Origin: Heliopora coerulea
Taxonomy: Eukaryota > Cnidaria > Anthozoa > Scleralcyonacea > Helioporidae
Assembly: GCA_030142905.1 (NCBI GenBank)
Contig: JASJOG010000349.1
Location: 67,001 to 131,000, forward strand
Direction: 5' to 3'
DNA: 64,000 bases
Shown here: positions 22,175-34,760 of the stretch, one piece after another
How the letters are laid out: every line of letters starts with the position of its first letter
How positions within the stretch are numbered: position 1 is the stretch's first letter
The notes under the pieces: generated by a model
The model's input: the letters and a program-made list of their open reading frames with translations, nothing else
Databases searched by the model: none
Told to the model about the DNA's origin: nothing
Made by a program: the position numbers and the translations under genes

Positions 22175-22285
22175 GTAATGCCAATGGTCTTAAGATTCAA
22201 AATTATCCTGAATGTTATGGTTAGGGTTAGGATTAGAACTGGAGTTAGGATCCTAGTTCTAACCCTAACCCTAACCCTAATTTTA
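22175..22285. repeat. Inverted telomere-like (TTAGGG) repeat
   Basis: GGTTAGGGTTAGGATTAGAAC (part) near 22219 is followed by its inverted form with three CCCTAA units ending near 22280. The flank 'attcaaaattatcctgaat' recurs in inverted orientation at about 25283 beside 'cctaaccctaactctaac', so this is part of a dispersed repeat rather than a telomere. Confidence 0.6.
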
Positions 22286-22989
22286 ACCGTTGACGTGTTA
22301 CTCCTGGTCACATTTTAAGGTAAATCCCAACGACTTTTTCCAAAAACTTATCAGGTGAATAGGATAGTTTGGGTTATGAGCCTCAACCTTCCACTCATCT
22401 TAGTTTACCCAACAGATTACATGTTGATCACCATCGGCGTGGCACATTCGCTGTTTTAATTTGGGAGTCTTGTCCCCCAGTATCCCCCATGGAACCTCAA
22501 CTGCTGGCCGGTTACCCAGCAGTTTGTTCTGTTCATTAAAACAATACTATGATGCCGAATTGAAAGCTTAGCAGAGAAAATACACAATAAATTCATAACA
22601 CGTAAAAATAAATTTCAATACATCAATATATCTCAAATGCCGTCTAGTACAGAACATAAAAATCTGTTAAGCTACTGTTTCCTACCGAGTTTTTGTCCAA
22701 TGCAGAGTGTACACTGTTTGAGTTTGGTGGCGAGGAGGGTCAAGGTCACCCCAGGTTCCCCCATAAAACCACTATTGCACCTCATATGGCCAGTGGGGTT
22801 CTACCCACTATAATTTCTCTAATAATTTATGTAAATACATGGAAGTTGGCACAATCGTTGAGTTTTTTCATATATTATAACGTTACAACAAGGGTACAGA
22901 AGTCGTTTTTCTTCATCTTCAATATTTTGCAGACTTAAAACATAGATTTTCAACTATAGCCGAGAGGTCTACAATAAGTTTTATTACCA

Positions 22990-23105
22990 ATCATAAGTGC
23001 GCATGCTTCTTTTGAACCAAGAAGAGTTTTCGAGACCCCTGACAGGAATTGCACCCTCAACCTTGTGATCGCCGATGTAGTGTCCTAACTATTGAGCTAC
23101 AATGA
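22990..23105 (-). repeat. tRNA-like sequence, possible tRNA-derived SINE head
   Basis: The minus strand reads GTAGCTCAATAGTTAGG followed about 35 bp later by GGTGCAATTCC, resembling the Pol III A and B boxes of tRNA genes. The stems do not pair well enough for a functional tRNA. No clear SINE tail was found. Confidence 0.4.
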
Positions 23106-24228
23106 ATTGGAAGGTAGAGCAGTGGTTACATATCGTATTCGTCCTTGCGAAATTAACGAAGAAATGCACGCACATCACCCAAATATGACTAATTAACTGC
23201 AGCCAACAGTTAACACCTCATTCCTGTAGTTTGCTCTCGACTGATGTTCACATTTTGCCGTTTAATTTCAGAAACGTCGGTCGACTTCCCTGTCCCTCAT
23301 TTAACTTTTTTACTTCGACAGCTAAGAAAATACTTTTTTGCAATTCCACGGCTAATGCGTTGGAATAAAACATCAAGTTTTACCTTTTATCATTTTAATA
23401 AACCAATGTAGAAGTTTCGGTTGGTTGATCTTTTTCTCACATTTCGTTCCCAAACCAATTGATAGTTTTTTCCACTTCCGGCTAGCAAAAACTTTCGAAC
23501 GAGGTACTGTACCCCCTTCTACTCTCCTCTGGGGCCACTCCTGGTAGGTAAACCTCAAAGAGCAGACAAAGTTACCTATTCTTAGCTTTTTATCGAATAG
23601 CGACTGAATCATCATATTGTGGTACTCCGTGGGTAAACTTTAAGTTCGTTTCCCCAGGACCTCTCCGTTGGATAAGTTGTCCAAGCTTAGTATAAACTGT
23701 CAAGGAAGGATTGATTGTGATTACTGGAGTGGATCCAGAAGAACATCCGAAAACTAGGTTGTAAGGATATGTTAAAAGTGAAGATTTTTGCCTTCATTCC
23801 CATAAAAAAACTATAAAATAATATGAGAATGTAAATGAAATAAGTACATTCGTACTTTCTAACGTTACTTACCACGTAGTCTGGCATTATTTTCTGCACC
23901 AGCAATGACAACCTTACGTCTTCGAATCATTTAATTTCTGACCAGTGAGTCTAAATATCGGCTGAAACAATTTTCTGTTTCCTATTCCTTAAGCTTCACA
24001 CGAAAGTTCATTAAGTTGCCAAGGTTGCCCTCTATCAAGAACCAACAAGAACAGCATGACAAAACATGTTTTTCTCTTTTTAGAGCAAAAAAATATGAAG
24101 GAATCTGTCCACCTTCTTCAAAACACGAAACGCAGTCAACGTGGTTTAAATTTACATTTCAACTCACAATAATAGTGGTCCCCATGGGACACCGAGAATT
24201 CTTGCAAAGCAGTTCAGCTAGAAATTAA
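23106..24228. other. No recognisable gene
   Basis: Only short open frames without motifs; the right part (24005 on) belongs to the old repeat shared with 3860-4860. Confidence 0.4.
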
Positions 24229-24598
24229 GGGGCTGATTACATGGGGAAATTTCAACCTGGCAGATCGGGTTTGAAAGAAGTCCCGATTACATGAAATATT
24301 TCAGCCAGGGATGAAACTGAAATCGAAAGTGAACCCAGGCAGGTCAATCATCTTTTCAGCCAGGACTGAAATTTTTTCGTGCCATTACATGGAATTTTCC
24401 AGCCCGGTCAACCGGCATGAAATTTTCTGTCCGGCAAGCTCAAACCGGGCTGACGTTTCAGCCAGGGTCAAAACTTTCTTTGTGTAATCACGAGCTCCGT
24501 TTTTCAAGTATTTTACCAGAAGGCCGGGATAAAATCTCAGCCCGGTCAATCAAGCTGGAATTTAAGCCCAGGATGAAAACCTCTATGTAATCGGCCTC
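24229..24598. mobile_element. MITE with 3-bp TAA target duplication
   Basis: Ends GGGGCTGATTACATGGGG and the inverted GAGGCCGATTACATAGAGG, flanked by TAA on both sides (24226-24228, 24599-24601). Internally rich in repeated 'cagcc-gg-tgaaa' motifs. It interrupts the repeat copy that pairs with 3860-4860. The TSD length points to PIF/Harbinger mobilisation. Confidence 0.75.
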
Positions 24599-24604
24599 TA
24601 AGAT

Positions 24605-25060
24605 AAGCACTAGTATTGCTTTTCCTTACTGAATGCTATCACTCGCTGTTTTTACGTGCTTACTTGTACAACTAAAATGTTGAAGAAAACAAATTTACAT
24701 TTTATGCTATTCGAACCAAAATTTTCACTTACCCTTACTGTGCAACTAGTTTCAAACAACAAATGCAAAACAATTTTTTTTTCTCGTACAAATCCACGAG
24801 AAACTTCGCTTATCAAGGTCTAAGCACGGTTAGTTAGCAAAGCTGGCTATTCGTCTCCCTGCGCTACACACCTTGACAAATGAACAACTTAGCTACCTCA
24901 GTCAGTTTCGACCACGAACCATTACTTAAAATATTCATCTTCTATCCTTGAGTACCAACCACAGGTTGAGGCGGATGCGTTGACATATCAAGACAATTGC
25001 ACTTACGCCAGTAGTCATTTAGTGCTAACATCTAATACTGATTAATTTGGCAAGGCTGAA
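24605..25060. repeat. Ancient duplicated repeat, copy 2 (right part)
   Basis: Continuation, after the MITE, of the block that pairs with 4435-4860; the left part of the same copy lies at 24005-24225. Confidence 0.45.
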
Positions 25061-25649
25061 CTAAATAACTATGCATATTACTGTTATTCAGTAGAGTATT
25101 GCTCTGAGACCAGGCACTGGCACGGGCACAGAAATGGGACTGAGCATGCTCAGAAAGGCCGACAAGAGGTTTCAGTATTAGGCATCAGTGGCAGGTGGGA
25201 GTTGGTTCAAAAATGATTGACAACCACTGAGCTAAACAATACCGCCCTAAATCCTTACCCCAAACCTAACCCTAACTCTAACATTCAAAATAATCCTGAA
25301 TCTCAAGATCACTGACATTTCAACAAGCGCGCTGGACGCTTGAAATTTTTCCAGTCACCCCCGGTCGCCTCCTTCCCAGGTCTACCTCCAAGTCACGACC
25401 GACAGGTCAGTAGTGCCACTGGAACCTAAACTGTTAAACGGCTACGACAGTCCACTGCTGCAGGAAATAATCACCAGTAAAGTCATGTCCGTGAACAAAA
25501 AAAATCATTCATTTGCTCCGGGCGAGAAAAAATAAGCAGTTTTGAAAAGGAATAAAAAAGAAAAAATTGAGTCCCATGCGTCCTTGACATGAAAAACGTG
25601 CAGGCGTCTTTACTGAAGTTTCCCCCTTTCACTCCCCGGAAGTTAAATG

Positions 25650-25712
25650 TGGTCAAACGACCGTTGAGCGATACTTTCCGATAGCAGAGCACGAACATGC
25701 CTCACGTGAGGT
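25650..25712 (+). promoter_or_regulatory. E-box block resembling the WASHC5 5' flank
   Basis: A stretch with 'ctttccgata', 'cacgaacatgcctcacgtga' (as read) and 'gtaat' resembles 46020-46075 immediately upstream of the WASHC5 start over about 55 bp. CACGTG is the core of E-box/CLEAR-type sites. Here it directly borders an hAT fragment. Whether this is a copied promoter or a chance or repeat similarity cannot be decided by eye. Confidence 0.3.
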
Positions 25713-26055
25713 AATGTTGCCAGGTCAGCGGTTTTCCTTCCCAGTTAGGCTGGTTTTTAAGCCTGCTTGCGAGAAATTTTGAGAGATTGCCGGTTGCAGT
25801 TTTATGGGCAGGAAATAATTTTCTCTCGCGGTTTTTTTGTGCTGGAATTAGTTTTCGCAGGTCACTGCTGCCACATGTTTTGGACGTAGTAGAGATTTGT
25901 AAAATGTGAAATATGGGAAAGTGGGCGAAAGACAAGAAAAAATACAGTAAAGAATGGGAGGAAGATTTCAAAGGATGGAAATGTAGAGTACTTGGAGATA
26001 TCAAATGAGACAAAACGAATTACTTGTCGCGACTTTGTCGGAACCGTGCATCTGA
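25713..26055 (+). mobile_element. 5' fragment of an hAT element related to 37190-39568
   Basis: Begins TGTTGCCAGG, like the CAGGGTTGCCAG end of the hAT at 37190-39568, then follows that element's untranslated leader and the transposase start: MGKWAKDKKKYSKEWEEDFK against MGKWAKYKKKYCKEWEKEN in the other. A stop and frame change follow near 25995; a VHLRAK motif downstream near 26045 suggests the zinc-finger region is out of frame. The catalytic part is absent. Orientation is opposite to the other copy. Confidence 0.65.
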
Positions 26056-27103
26056 GGGCCAAGGTAGGCAACTGCCAATTCCTTCCGTTTTTCGGCGACT
26101 TTACTCTTGTTTCCAGTTGACCAGTGGTTATCAAACTAGTAAACAAAGGTCTTCATTGAACCAAGAGAAATTTGATCGATTTTCTCCACCAATGTTTCTC
26201 CTGTAATTTTTGCCCTATCGCTACTTTGAGAACTCCTCTTCTAGAACTGCCTTTCATAAAAAGAAAATTTCTGTAATACGTCGCTATGATCTGTGCAACT
26301 TTGTTTAAATTTCAACATTTTGGTGTCCACTGACCTTTCTATAGACGGTGAAAGCGGCACTACGCAGGCGACTTGATGTGGGGATCTGGCTGGGTCTGTG
26401 GCAATCACGTGATAACCGAATAAGTTACGGGTACGAACGAAGCAGTGTCGGAACGTGAAGGAAAGTTGGCGAATTTCAATTGGAACGCGTGGTCGTAAGT
26501 TGGACGTTGGAGAGAGAACGTTTTGTGAATTTTTCTCACACAAGATAAATCTTAGATCGCAATTTTGTTTTAAAAAAAAATAATCTAAAATTGTGTTTGG
26601 GCTGATCACACTTGAAAGAAGCCATTTGCGTGAAAGGCCACCTAACAAACAATATTGAAACAAGCCTTGATGCTGGTATTGTCATCATTATTGAACCAAA
26701 ACGTTATGCTGGTATTATTTATACGAAACCAAAGCATTGTGCCGATATTATCGATACAAAAAATTTAAGAACTGGCTCACGTAACAACTTTATGAAGGCA
26801 AAAGAAGCTTCATCACGTCTGTAAGGTACATTTTGGAATGAAATGTTTTTAACCTTATACTTAGTAAAATTGAAAAGTCACCACATGAGATTGGGTGATT
26901 GTTTATCGTGGCCAAGGACAGGCGACCTTTCCAAACCAATGTCAACTTCTTTTTCTTTCTCGGGTAACTCAAAAGGGACTGGGGAAGACGTTAAAAAACC
27001 CTGCAATTTTACCAATAAAATTATGCTTTAAAGAATTGAGTTTAGAATTTACAAGCCTGGAAATTGAGGTAGAGAAAAGGTTTAAGAATATCTTCGTTGG
27101 ATC
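26056..27103. other. No supported gene
   Basis: A 140-codon minus-strand open frame (26241-26663) has no recognisable motif, no splice context and no repeat partner. Remaining sequence is featureless by eye. Confidence 0.35.
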
Positions 27104-27306
27104 TTACGGCCTGTTCACACTCGGTGCCTAGGTACGGTGCCTTGGTACGAACACCAACTGTCTGTTACAATGTCCAGACATGCGTACCATCGGCTGTAAT
27201 GGTTTGACGTTTCAGATTCACACCGTGCTGGAATTGTACTCTCATCTATAGTGTATGCTTGAAACAGTACTAAAGTGGCGATATAAGGCTTGAAGAACAT
27301 GAGGGG

Positions 27307-29241
27307 CATAAGCATACGGGACCAATGGCAACAAGTGGGGGGTGGAGTGATGAGGCCTGTTGGCCGAAAATTTTCTACGTCGCTCGAATTATCAAAATGA
27401 ACTGACCACTAGGCCTTCAACAAAACTGTACTGATTATTTTACGCAATACTAAAATGACATCGATATGGGTACAAACAAAACGATATCAGTTGACAATAT
27501 TTCAAGTCTAAATGTGCTAAGCTTTTGCTCTCATGATGAAATCTTATATCAGGAGAAGATAATGATTTCTAATGTAACTGCCATTTACGTATATATCTTT
27601 GCGGTCATCACTGTTCAAGTATGAATGCCTCGATGCCATATTGAGACGAAATGTTTTTGTCTACGGGAAGATGTCAAGTCTTTCACGGTGTGAATAAATT
27701 AAAATCCTCACTGATTTCACACCTATGCAAGTTCAAAGAAATAAGCGTTGCAACCTGATTGGTTCCACGTCTTCTTCAATCACTCGATTCGCATGATCCC
27801 TTTCAATGTTTATCGGTGCTATGCTACCGAGGCTCTCCTGGGCCCCATGGTATTTCGTACGTACGTTTTTATTCGTCTGAGAATAACCTTCCAGGGGAAC
27901 ACGACGTTGCGGGAATGATTGCTAAAATGGTAGTGTCTTTGGTGAATTCAGGTACCATTTCGCATGGTTTCGACCAGGGCTGCCATTTGACATCCACCAA
28001 AATCGGGAACGGTCTCTAAGCTGAATGGTCAACCGGCTGTGATCCTCCGAAAAACCCCCCTTGCATCCCTCAAAATTTCTAGAGTAAGATTAAATCAGTC
28101 AGTACATGGAAAACAGTGCTCATGTGAACCGACGACGCAATTCTGCAATTTGTGCCATGCCAAGTAGGAATGTGTGGGGTGTAACATCCTCCAATGAAAT
28201 CAAGGTGACCTATTTCAGACTTCCAGTGTCCGAAGTCCCAATATTGGTTGCGAAAGGCTCTGGTTTCAGTGACTAAACTCCCCATATCGCTTATTTAGGG
28301 GCCTTATTCCATTGACCAGTCTCCTTCGACTCCTTAATAATATCAGAGGTGGAGGGCTCCAATTTCACAGCCTGGGTGCTGTGCAGTACCAGTATGAAAG
28401 GTCCTTATTTCAGTGACCAAAGTCTCTTAAATCAATTACGAAGAGCCCCTGTTTCAGTGTTCAAAGTCCCTTATACCAGTTATAAAAGGCCTGTACTTCA
28501 GGGTCCAAAATCCCCATGTCGCTTAAAAAGGGGCTCTACTTCGGTGATCAAAGTTCCCGTATATCAGTTCTAAACACAAGGACGTATAAACTGGATGGGG
28601 GAAGGGGTGGAATATTATACAATGACAATTTCTATATTGAAATTCCGAAATTTGAAATTAAAAATTGTAAGGACTGTTTTAGTAGATTATAGGGGGGTAA
28701 CTGCGTCAGTCCACATACATTCAGCTTTCTGATACAATATATTTTTATAGGAGACTTAAAACCTTAATACACCACCCAGTGATCAACCTTTCACTGCAGC
28801 ACTGTCTGGAATGCGGGAATAGGAAACACCACTGAATTCAACGATGAAGAGCGTAATATTGATCGAAAATATTCGTCCAACTTGCAGATTCCTGAAGTTA
28901 CCTCCTTTCGGAAAGTAAAGTGATCAGAATAGAAAATTAAGATACCATAACCATGAGTCAACCTAACGTGGAGACCGCGAGCTAAGCCGCATCAAGACAA
29001 GCGGAGAACAAATGAGATCCGAACCCCCTTGCAGGTTGCGAAAAAACTTACAGGATTCCGGTCACTTCGTTTTCGCAGTCGGGACGAATGATAAGTTTTT
29101 TCCGAGAAAAAAAAAGTAATCAGTCTTTTTCTAAAACATAACCTCCGCCCAAAAAAACGGAAATATCGCCCGACAAAATTGACGATGCTCCAACCTGAGG
29201 ACGGCTGCAGCCTCCCCATTCCCCCTGCTTGTACGGTTATG
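27307..29241. mobile_element. TIR element inserted in the Harbinger derivative
   Basis: Ends CATAAGCATACGGG and inverted CATAACCGTACAAG resemble the CATAGGCGTACG family at 19202-21407. Imperfect 8-bp flanks ATGAGGGG and ACGAGGAA agree with the equivalent uninterrupted site of the autonomous Harbinger. No transposase was found inside; it carries a degenerate minisatellite (28150-28575). Confidence 0.55.
28150..28575 (+). repeat. Degenerate minisatellite, about 44-bp period
   Basis: Six or more diverged units each containing a 'tttcagtgaccaaagtcc' type core followed by a 'cttatatcagttataaaa' type segment (clear starts near 28255, 28398, 28443, 28488, 28530). The period is about 44 bp with indels. 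Confidence 0.65.
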
Positions 29242-29498
29242 ACGAGGAAACTGTCAGGGTTTGTTTCCTCGGTATAGTTCTTTTATGAATTAATTATATC
29301 AATTATATGCATAGCTATTTATTGTCAATATTCTAGATATCTCTCGTCATATCATTTCGACTTACAGTCCATATTTCATTTTGGTATCAAACCCCGCAAG
29401 AATCACTGGCTAATCTGCAAGAAAACATGCGTTGCAAGACGACCACTGGGAAAATCGTGTTCTCACTGGTGTCATAGTGCTCAAGTTCAAGGTTTGAA

Positions 29499-30183
29499 CA
29501 GTGAACTCAATTTCCATATCTGGAATGCTAACTCCCAGTCATTTGCTTGGGCAAAAAGTGAAGCCAAAATGGCCGCCCATGGAGAGAATTTTGGACATCA
29601 GTTTCAGTCCTCCTCGCGGTCTTCTACGTCAGTTCCAGTCCATTTCACGACTTTAATCTTCAGTTTGTGTTTGGTTCGGCATCGAAAAAATTGTCAACCA
29701 CGAAAAAAGTGCTCAGACGAAATATTACTGGACTAGTTTTGTATTATCGAGTATTTAAAAAGATTCATTGTTGCCGTGTGGCCTAAAAAGTGTACTAAAT
29801 TGTCTGATGGTGGTAAACTAACAGTAAAGAGAGGACGAGTACTTAGTACTTTCCTAAAGTAATTTTTCGAGGCCGTTTTGTTAGGTTTCTCGTTAGTTTG
29901 GTAATTTATTTTCGTGAGAATATATAACCTGTAACTCGGTTTGACTTTGTCGAAATATATTTTAAATTCTTAAGCTCGTTTCTGTCTTTTAAAGAAATAT
30001 TTTGTGTAATTTGAAAGAAAACTCTTCAGAAAGAGTAAAAGGTCGCGTAGGAGACTGAAACTGACGTACAAGCCTGAGTAGGGGACTGAAACTGGCGTCC
30101 AAAATTAGCTTCCATGGCTGTCCATTTTGGCTTCACTTTTCATTGGCCAGTTAGCATTCCAGATATGGAAATTGAGTTCACTG
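29499..30183. mobile_element. MITE with ends CAGTGAACTC, hAT-like, copy 1
   Basis: About 75-bp inverted ends (CAGTGAACTCAATTTCC onward) and imperfect 8-bp flanks GGTTTGAA and GACTTGAA. It is inserted in the 'ggtttgaagcagtgccc' site of a Harbinger derivative whose empty version is visible at 43816. The interior is non-coding. Shares its end with 43984-44206. Confidence 0.75.
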
Positions 30184-30279
30184 GACTTGAAGCAGTGCCC
30201 GTGCTTAGACACCGCTGTCCAGATTATCGTGCAGGCACCACAAAAATGCTGCGTTCACATGGGTCCTTATGCTGGGCCG

Positions 30280-30865
30280 TTAGTTTTAGAAATCTTTGAC
30301 TGATCACCAAAACACATAAAAGTAAGAAAATTAAAATTTCGCGAGGCTTCGAGCAAACATTCTGGCCTTTTTTGTCGAATAACTCACACTTTTAGCCTAT
30401 GTTGGTCGCTCAAAGCAGCTGAGAGAAACACTGTGTTTAAGGTATGCCACTGAACTGTTGATAATGTACCAAGAAAATATTTAACCCAAGAATATTGCAA
30501 GTTTCCTAGTCCTGGATTTTGTCGTAACAAGAATGGGTTTGGCGTGCATGGGGGACTACATATCCGCTAATTTTGGCTTCAAAATTTCATTACGAGTTAC
30601 CTTTCCAGTAACTAGAAAGCTAATCCCAGTCAATGGCCGGGAAAAAAAAAATTGAAGTCGAAGCGGCCGCCCATGGATGTCATTGATCTCTTTTTAAGGA
30701 AATAATATGTGAACACTAGAAAGGACATTGATGCCAAAAGATTATGACCAATTGAACATCTCCCTACTTTGAGCAAAGCTCCACCGAGGGCTCTTTCAGA
30801 TAATAATGAATAACAAAACAGGCTTTTTATTGGAGTTCTAACAACAGTAGATACACAACTTCTAA
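30280..30865. other. Intergenic with a fragment of the CAGTGAACTC family interior
   Basis: Around 30600-30670 'gctaatcccagtcaatggc' and 'gcggccgcccatgg' recall the arm of the 29499-30183 element. Otherwise no feature. Confidence 0.35.
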
Positions 30866-31035
30866 AGGCCGAGTTCCAGTGTGTGCAAAAAGTCGCGCGG
30901 ACGATGTCGTTCTTAGAGTCGGTTGGCGAATATTGGCCAACGCAAAATGTAACGCAGAAAAGCTCACTTCAAGTCAACTTTTTCACGATAGAATTGTCAC
31001 CCACGCGAACTTTTACGTCCACTAGGAATCGGCCT
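30866..31035. mobile_element. 170-bp MITE with TAA target duplication
   Basis: Ends AGGCCGAGTTCC and inverted AGGCCGATTCC, flanked by TAA on both sides (30863-30865, 31036-31038). Non-coding; PIF/Harbinger-like. Confidence 0.75.
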
Positions 31036-34000
31036 TAAGACAATCAAGAAAGGGGAAACTTTACTTTTATACGTATATTTAGTACTGGTAACCTTTCATT
31101 TGAAACCTTAAGCTCATGATTTTGCTGTTTCTGTTATCGAAAAAGGAAGGCACCAAACAATTCTTAAATAACCAAACACTTGTATTAGATCCCGAGGGTT
31201 GTTAAGGGCGCTCAAGCACTTCATCAAATATTGTGTAGCACGATATGGTAAAGAATATTGTGTAATATTATCATTTAAATGTCGTGCAATGGCACCATAC
31301 AGCACAGTCGCAGCACTTAAACTCCTCTCTCTTTTTCTCCAAGTTAATATACAACAATGGCTGTCTATAAAAAATTAGTATGACCAATTTACTGAGCTGA
31401 TTATACATCGATCAACTAAGTCGTAGTCGAAAACGTATTTTAAGAGGTTGATTTCGTTCAAACCCCCATAACACTTGAATAGGATGCCTAGAAATAATAC
31501 ACACTGGCTTACTTGGTGCACCCACTCACATCTCTCGTGTTATTTCAAGGGGTGCATGGTTTTGGTACAGGTACTCCCGATTAAGGTTTAACCAATCCAG
31601 TGTCTACTTGAGGGGTGCTCAGATTGGGCGGGAGCCTCCCGTTTAGGCAGAGCCAATTAGAATTCTTATTTAGTGCGAAAGTGAGCACCTGTAATTATGT
31701 TCAGCCAATAAAATTTGCTTTTTCATTCTGTTCCTAATTTGAATTTCCAAACAACACATTGAGGTGGCTATTTAGCACACTACAAGTAATCTCATGTCAC
31801 AATCTCACTGCACTGTAAATGAAAAAGGCCTGAAGCGATCCAAAAACTGGGGCCAAAACGGTTACCCTAAAATAGATCTTTTTTGGGGGTCAAAATGGCA
31901 CCTATGACGTGGTGGCCCTTGAGGGATGATTTGGACCTTCCGGCGTAAAGGCTGTTTCAGCTTTGAGTAGGGCCTGTTATGGAAGAAGCAGGGGCTCTTT
32001 CAAATTTTAACCAGAGCAATTTCAGAAAATCGCGGGATTGTTTTCGAAAATTAACGAGTTAAACTGGTCCCTATTCAGTGCAATAAGTGCCCCCGTAAAG
32101 AGTTGGTTTAGCTTGCAATGCGGGGCTATTTTAGCTGCGTAGTACGAGGGTAGTTGCATCTTCAATAAAGTGGCACTTTGGAATCAATAGAGCTGATTTA
32201 GCTTCGTGATCATGCCAAATTATAGCACCAAGAGGGTCCATCTGGGTACCCACTTGAGCCATAATCAGCCAAAAATGGACTAATTTAATGCTCCATTCAC
32301 TATCCTTAGCCGTTTTTGCCCTTTTACATATGGGCAAATTCAGCTCTAATGAACAGGTGGTTCAAAACCGTTAGGGCTGATTTTACTTTCTTTGATGGAA
32401 CAAATTTATAGCATCCTAGAGGTTAATTTCACTCCACTTCTGAGTGATATATGAGTGAGCCAAATAATTCGAATTTTATGCTGACTTTGCCATCCCAAGC
32501 TATTTTAGCCTCTCTGAATGAGAGGTTCAGCTCATGCAAATAAGTGCTCTACAACCCACTGGGCTCATTTAGTTTTCTGATTCTAATGCTTTAAAGAAAC
32601 AAAGCTAACAGTTGATTTGGCGACATTTTGAGCCATTAAAGATCTAAAAAGCTCATTTTTTAGCTTGTGACAGTTGGCCAATTCAAACCAAAGATAAAAT
32701 AAAACAAAGCAACAAGACACACATTTGGAGAAAATAGCCATTGTAATGTAAGTTGAACAAAAAATAAAAACATTGTATTTGGAAAGTCAACAAATGGAGT
32801 AGCATAATAATCATATTTTTGCATGTAACAGTTAAACTGTTTGAACTCATAAAGCTCCCAATGATAACATTAACCTGCGGCCCAGTAAGTTAATACAACT
32901 CTGAAAAAAATTAGACATGGTAATCAAAATATCTATAACAACACATTGAAATATTATTAAACTCTTACTGGGAATTGGCTGCCAAGTTTGTTCCTTCCCA
33001 AGAACGATTAATAGTGGCTTAAAAGGACAAAACACTTTTGGTATTACTATGATGAACATGAAGACATAGAAACTTGCCAACAAGACAAGATCTTCCTTAA
33101 CACATCTGTTGTTTGTAATGGTAAAGAACTTACTTCTCTTACTGATATGAATAATCATTCCTGTTCCAGCACACAGCCATTTACATGTACTTACAATCCT
33201 GCACAAACCTAAAAATAAAATATTAAGTAAATTATAATTGGTTAAAAGACCAGTCATTCTTACCAATTCAGCAATGTTTTCTGTAATTATTTTAATCTAC
33301 CAATGAAGGATAATGCTTTATGACCTTCCCAGCAATTATAAATATGGTATAACAGGTGTATGTCAAAATACCAGTAGAAACATCTCTACTCAGTTCACTA
33401 ACCAACCTCTCACCACAGTTTCCCATGGTCAAGCCTGATTCAGACTTTCAAAACTTCAGTAACATAACTTTTAAAGTCAATGATATGGAGTCATCTACCA
33501 TAGTGCACACAGTGGCTGTTTGACAGAATTTTTTTTTTTTTAATGAAGCTTTGCACACAAGGGTAAATACATATTAGAAAATGCAGTTGAAGGTTTCACC
33601 ATTGATTTATAATTTGTTTTAAGCTTTCAGCCCATCTACAGTGGAGCAGTGGACATTAGATAATATCAACTGATGTGAACTACCAGTGACATTTGAATGT
33701 TGCTTCTCCTAAGACAGTCCAGAAGCCCTGAACAAATAATATTATACGTACTGCATACATGTCAAAACCAGCAATTGTTTTATTTATTACTATGTCAGTC
33801 CCTTTTTGTCTACATATTCTAAAATAACTTTTGTCAAGGGAATATTCAACCCATTGACTCCACAGTATACTACCTTAGACAATCAAAATTGTCCAGTACT
33901 AGCCACAGTTAAATGAAAAATAGCCATTTTATAAATATTGCTAAAAAAATCAAAAGATGCTTCAAGATTGAGTCTGCCATTCAAATTGAGTCTGCCATGT

Positions 34001-34760
34001 ATATCATAGTACAGACCATAGAAATGCGATTAAATAATATATTTTCAATATCAAACATTACACATGCAAAAGTTCAATATGAAAATGAAGATAAATGCTG
34101 CACAGTACTACATACTCTTAAATTGTTCCTGCACTCAAAAGTGACTATAAAATACAATGGCCAACAGAGACCAAACAAGTAGGATATTAATAGGATTTTA
34201 CTGTTATGCCCAATGTCAAATTAAATTTCTACCAAGTACAACATCATGTAAACATTTGGTGAAGTCGTTCTGGCTGTATATTTGACCGAAGCTTATACAA
34301 ATAATGTAGACCTTTGTGGGTAGAATTGTCGGTTCGTTTCATTTATATGCAACCGATCCATAACAATTCCAAAGGTCATAAATACTTTCGCCACAAGTGA
34401 AACCAGAATATATTGATATGAGCAAGAATATTTCGTCTAGTTCTTTCTGCATAGCGAATGTAAACCATGGATATAAACAGAATACTGAAAGATCTTTAAA
34501 ATATCGCAATTTCAACACTTACACTAGCAAGCAAAGCTGCGTTTAAGATGACCAATACACCAGAAGGAAATGCTTGCTTCCGAGGACTAAGCGATGATCG
34601 ATGGCTACGATGAACTGCAGATAATTGGGCTGTTGTTACCTGTCTCGTGCACTTCGTATTCACAAGCAAACAATAGAAGTCCGATGCAATTTCTCCATCG
34701 TCGACAAGGAGAGGATATGCCACGATGAAAATTCTCTGGTATTAGAGCAGCCCAAAAAAT
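31036..34760. other. Long stretch without a supported gene
   Basis: Around 31800-32660 there are loosely repeated 'gctgatttagctt' type phrases, possibly a worn tandem repeat. A hydrophobic 139-codon minus-strand frame (32847-33266) and an 89-codon plus-strand frame (33913) lack motifs and lie in very AT-rich DNA. A minus-strand segment ending in ACGAGACAG before GTAACA at about 34640 could be an exon but has no identity. Confidence 0.35.

Larger units (their letters stand above)
27107..30279. mobile_element. Non-autonomous PIF/Harbinger element split by two insertions
   Basis: Left end CGGCCTGTTCACACTCGG and right end GGGCCG are flanked by TTA on both sides. Three separated pieces (27107-27306, 29242-29498, 30184-30279) align in order to 40224-40420, 40400-40530 plus 43730-43810, and 43815-43941 of the autonomous Harbinger element. 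Between them sit a CATAAGCATACG-ended element (27307-29241) and a CAGTGAACTC-ended MITE (29499-30183). Host part alone is about 560 bp, a MITE-sized deletion derivative without transposase sequence. Confidence 0.75.

Noticed and set aside
22215..22285. Chromosome end or true interstitial telomere
   Set aside because: Only a few units, inverted, with flanks shared by a dispersed repeat.
26241..26663. 140-codon minus-strand open frame
   Set aside because: No motif, conserved partner, start context or splice evidence.
32847..33266. 139-codon hydrophobic minus-strand frame
   Set aside because: Hydrophobicity is expected from AT-rich DNA; no family features.
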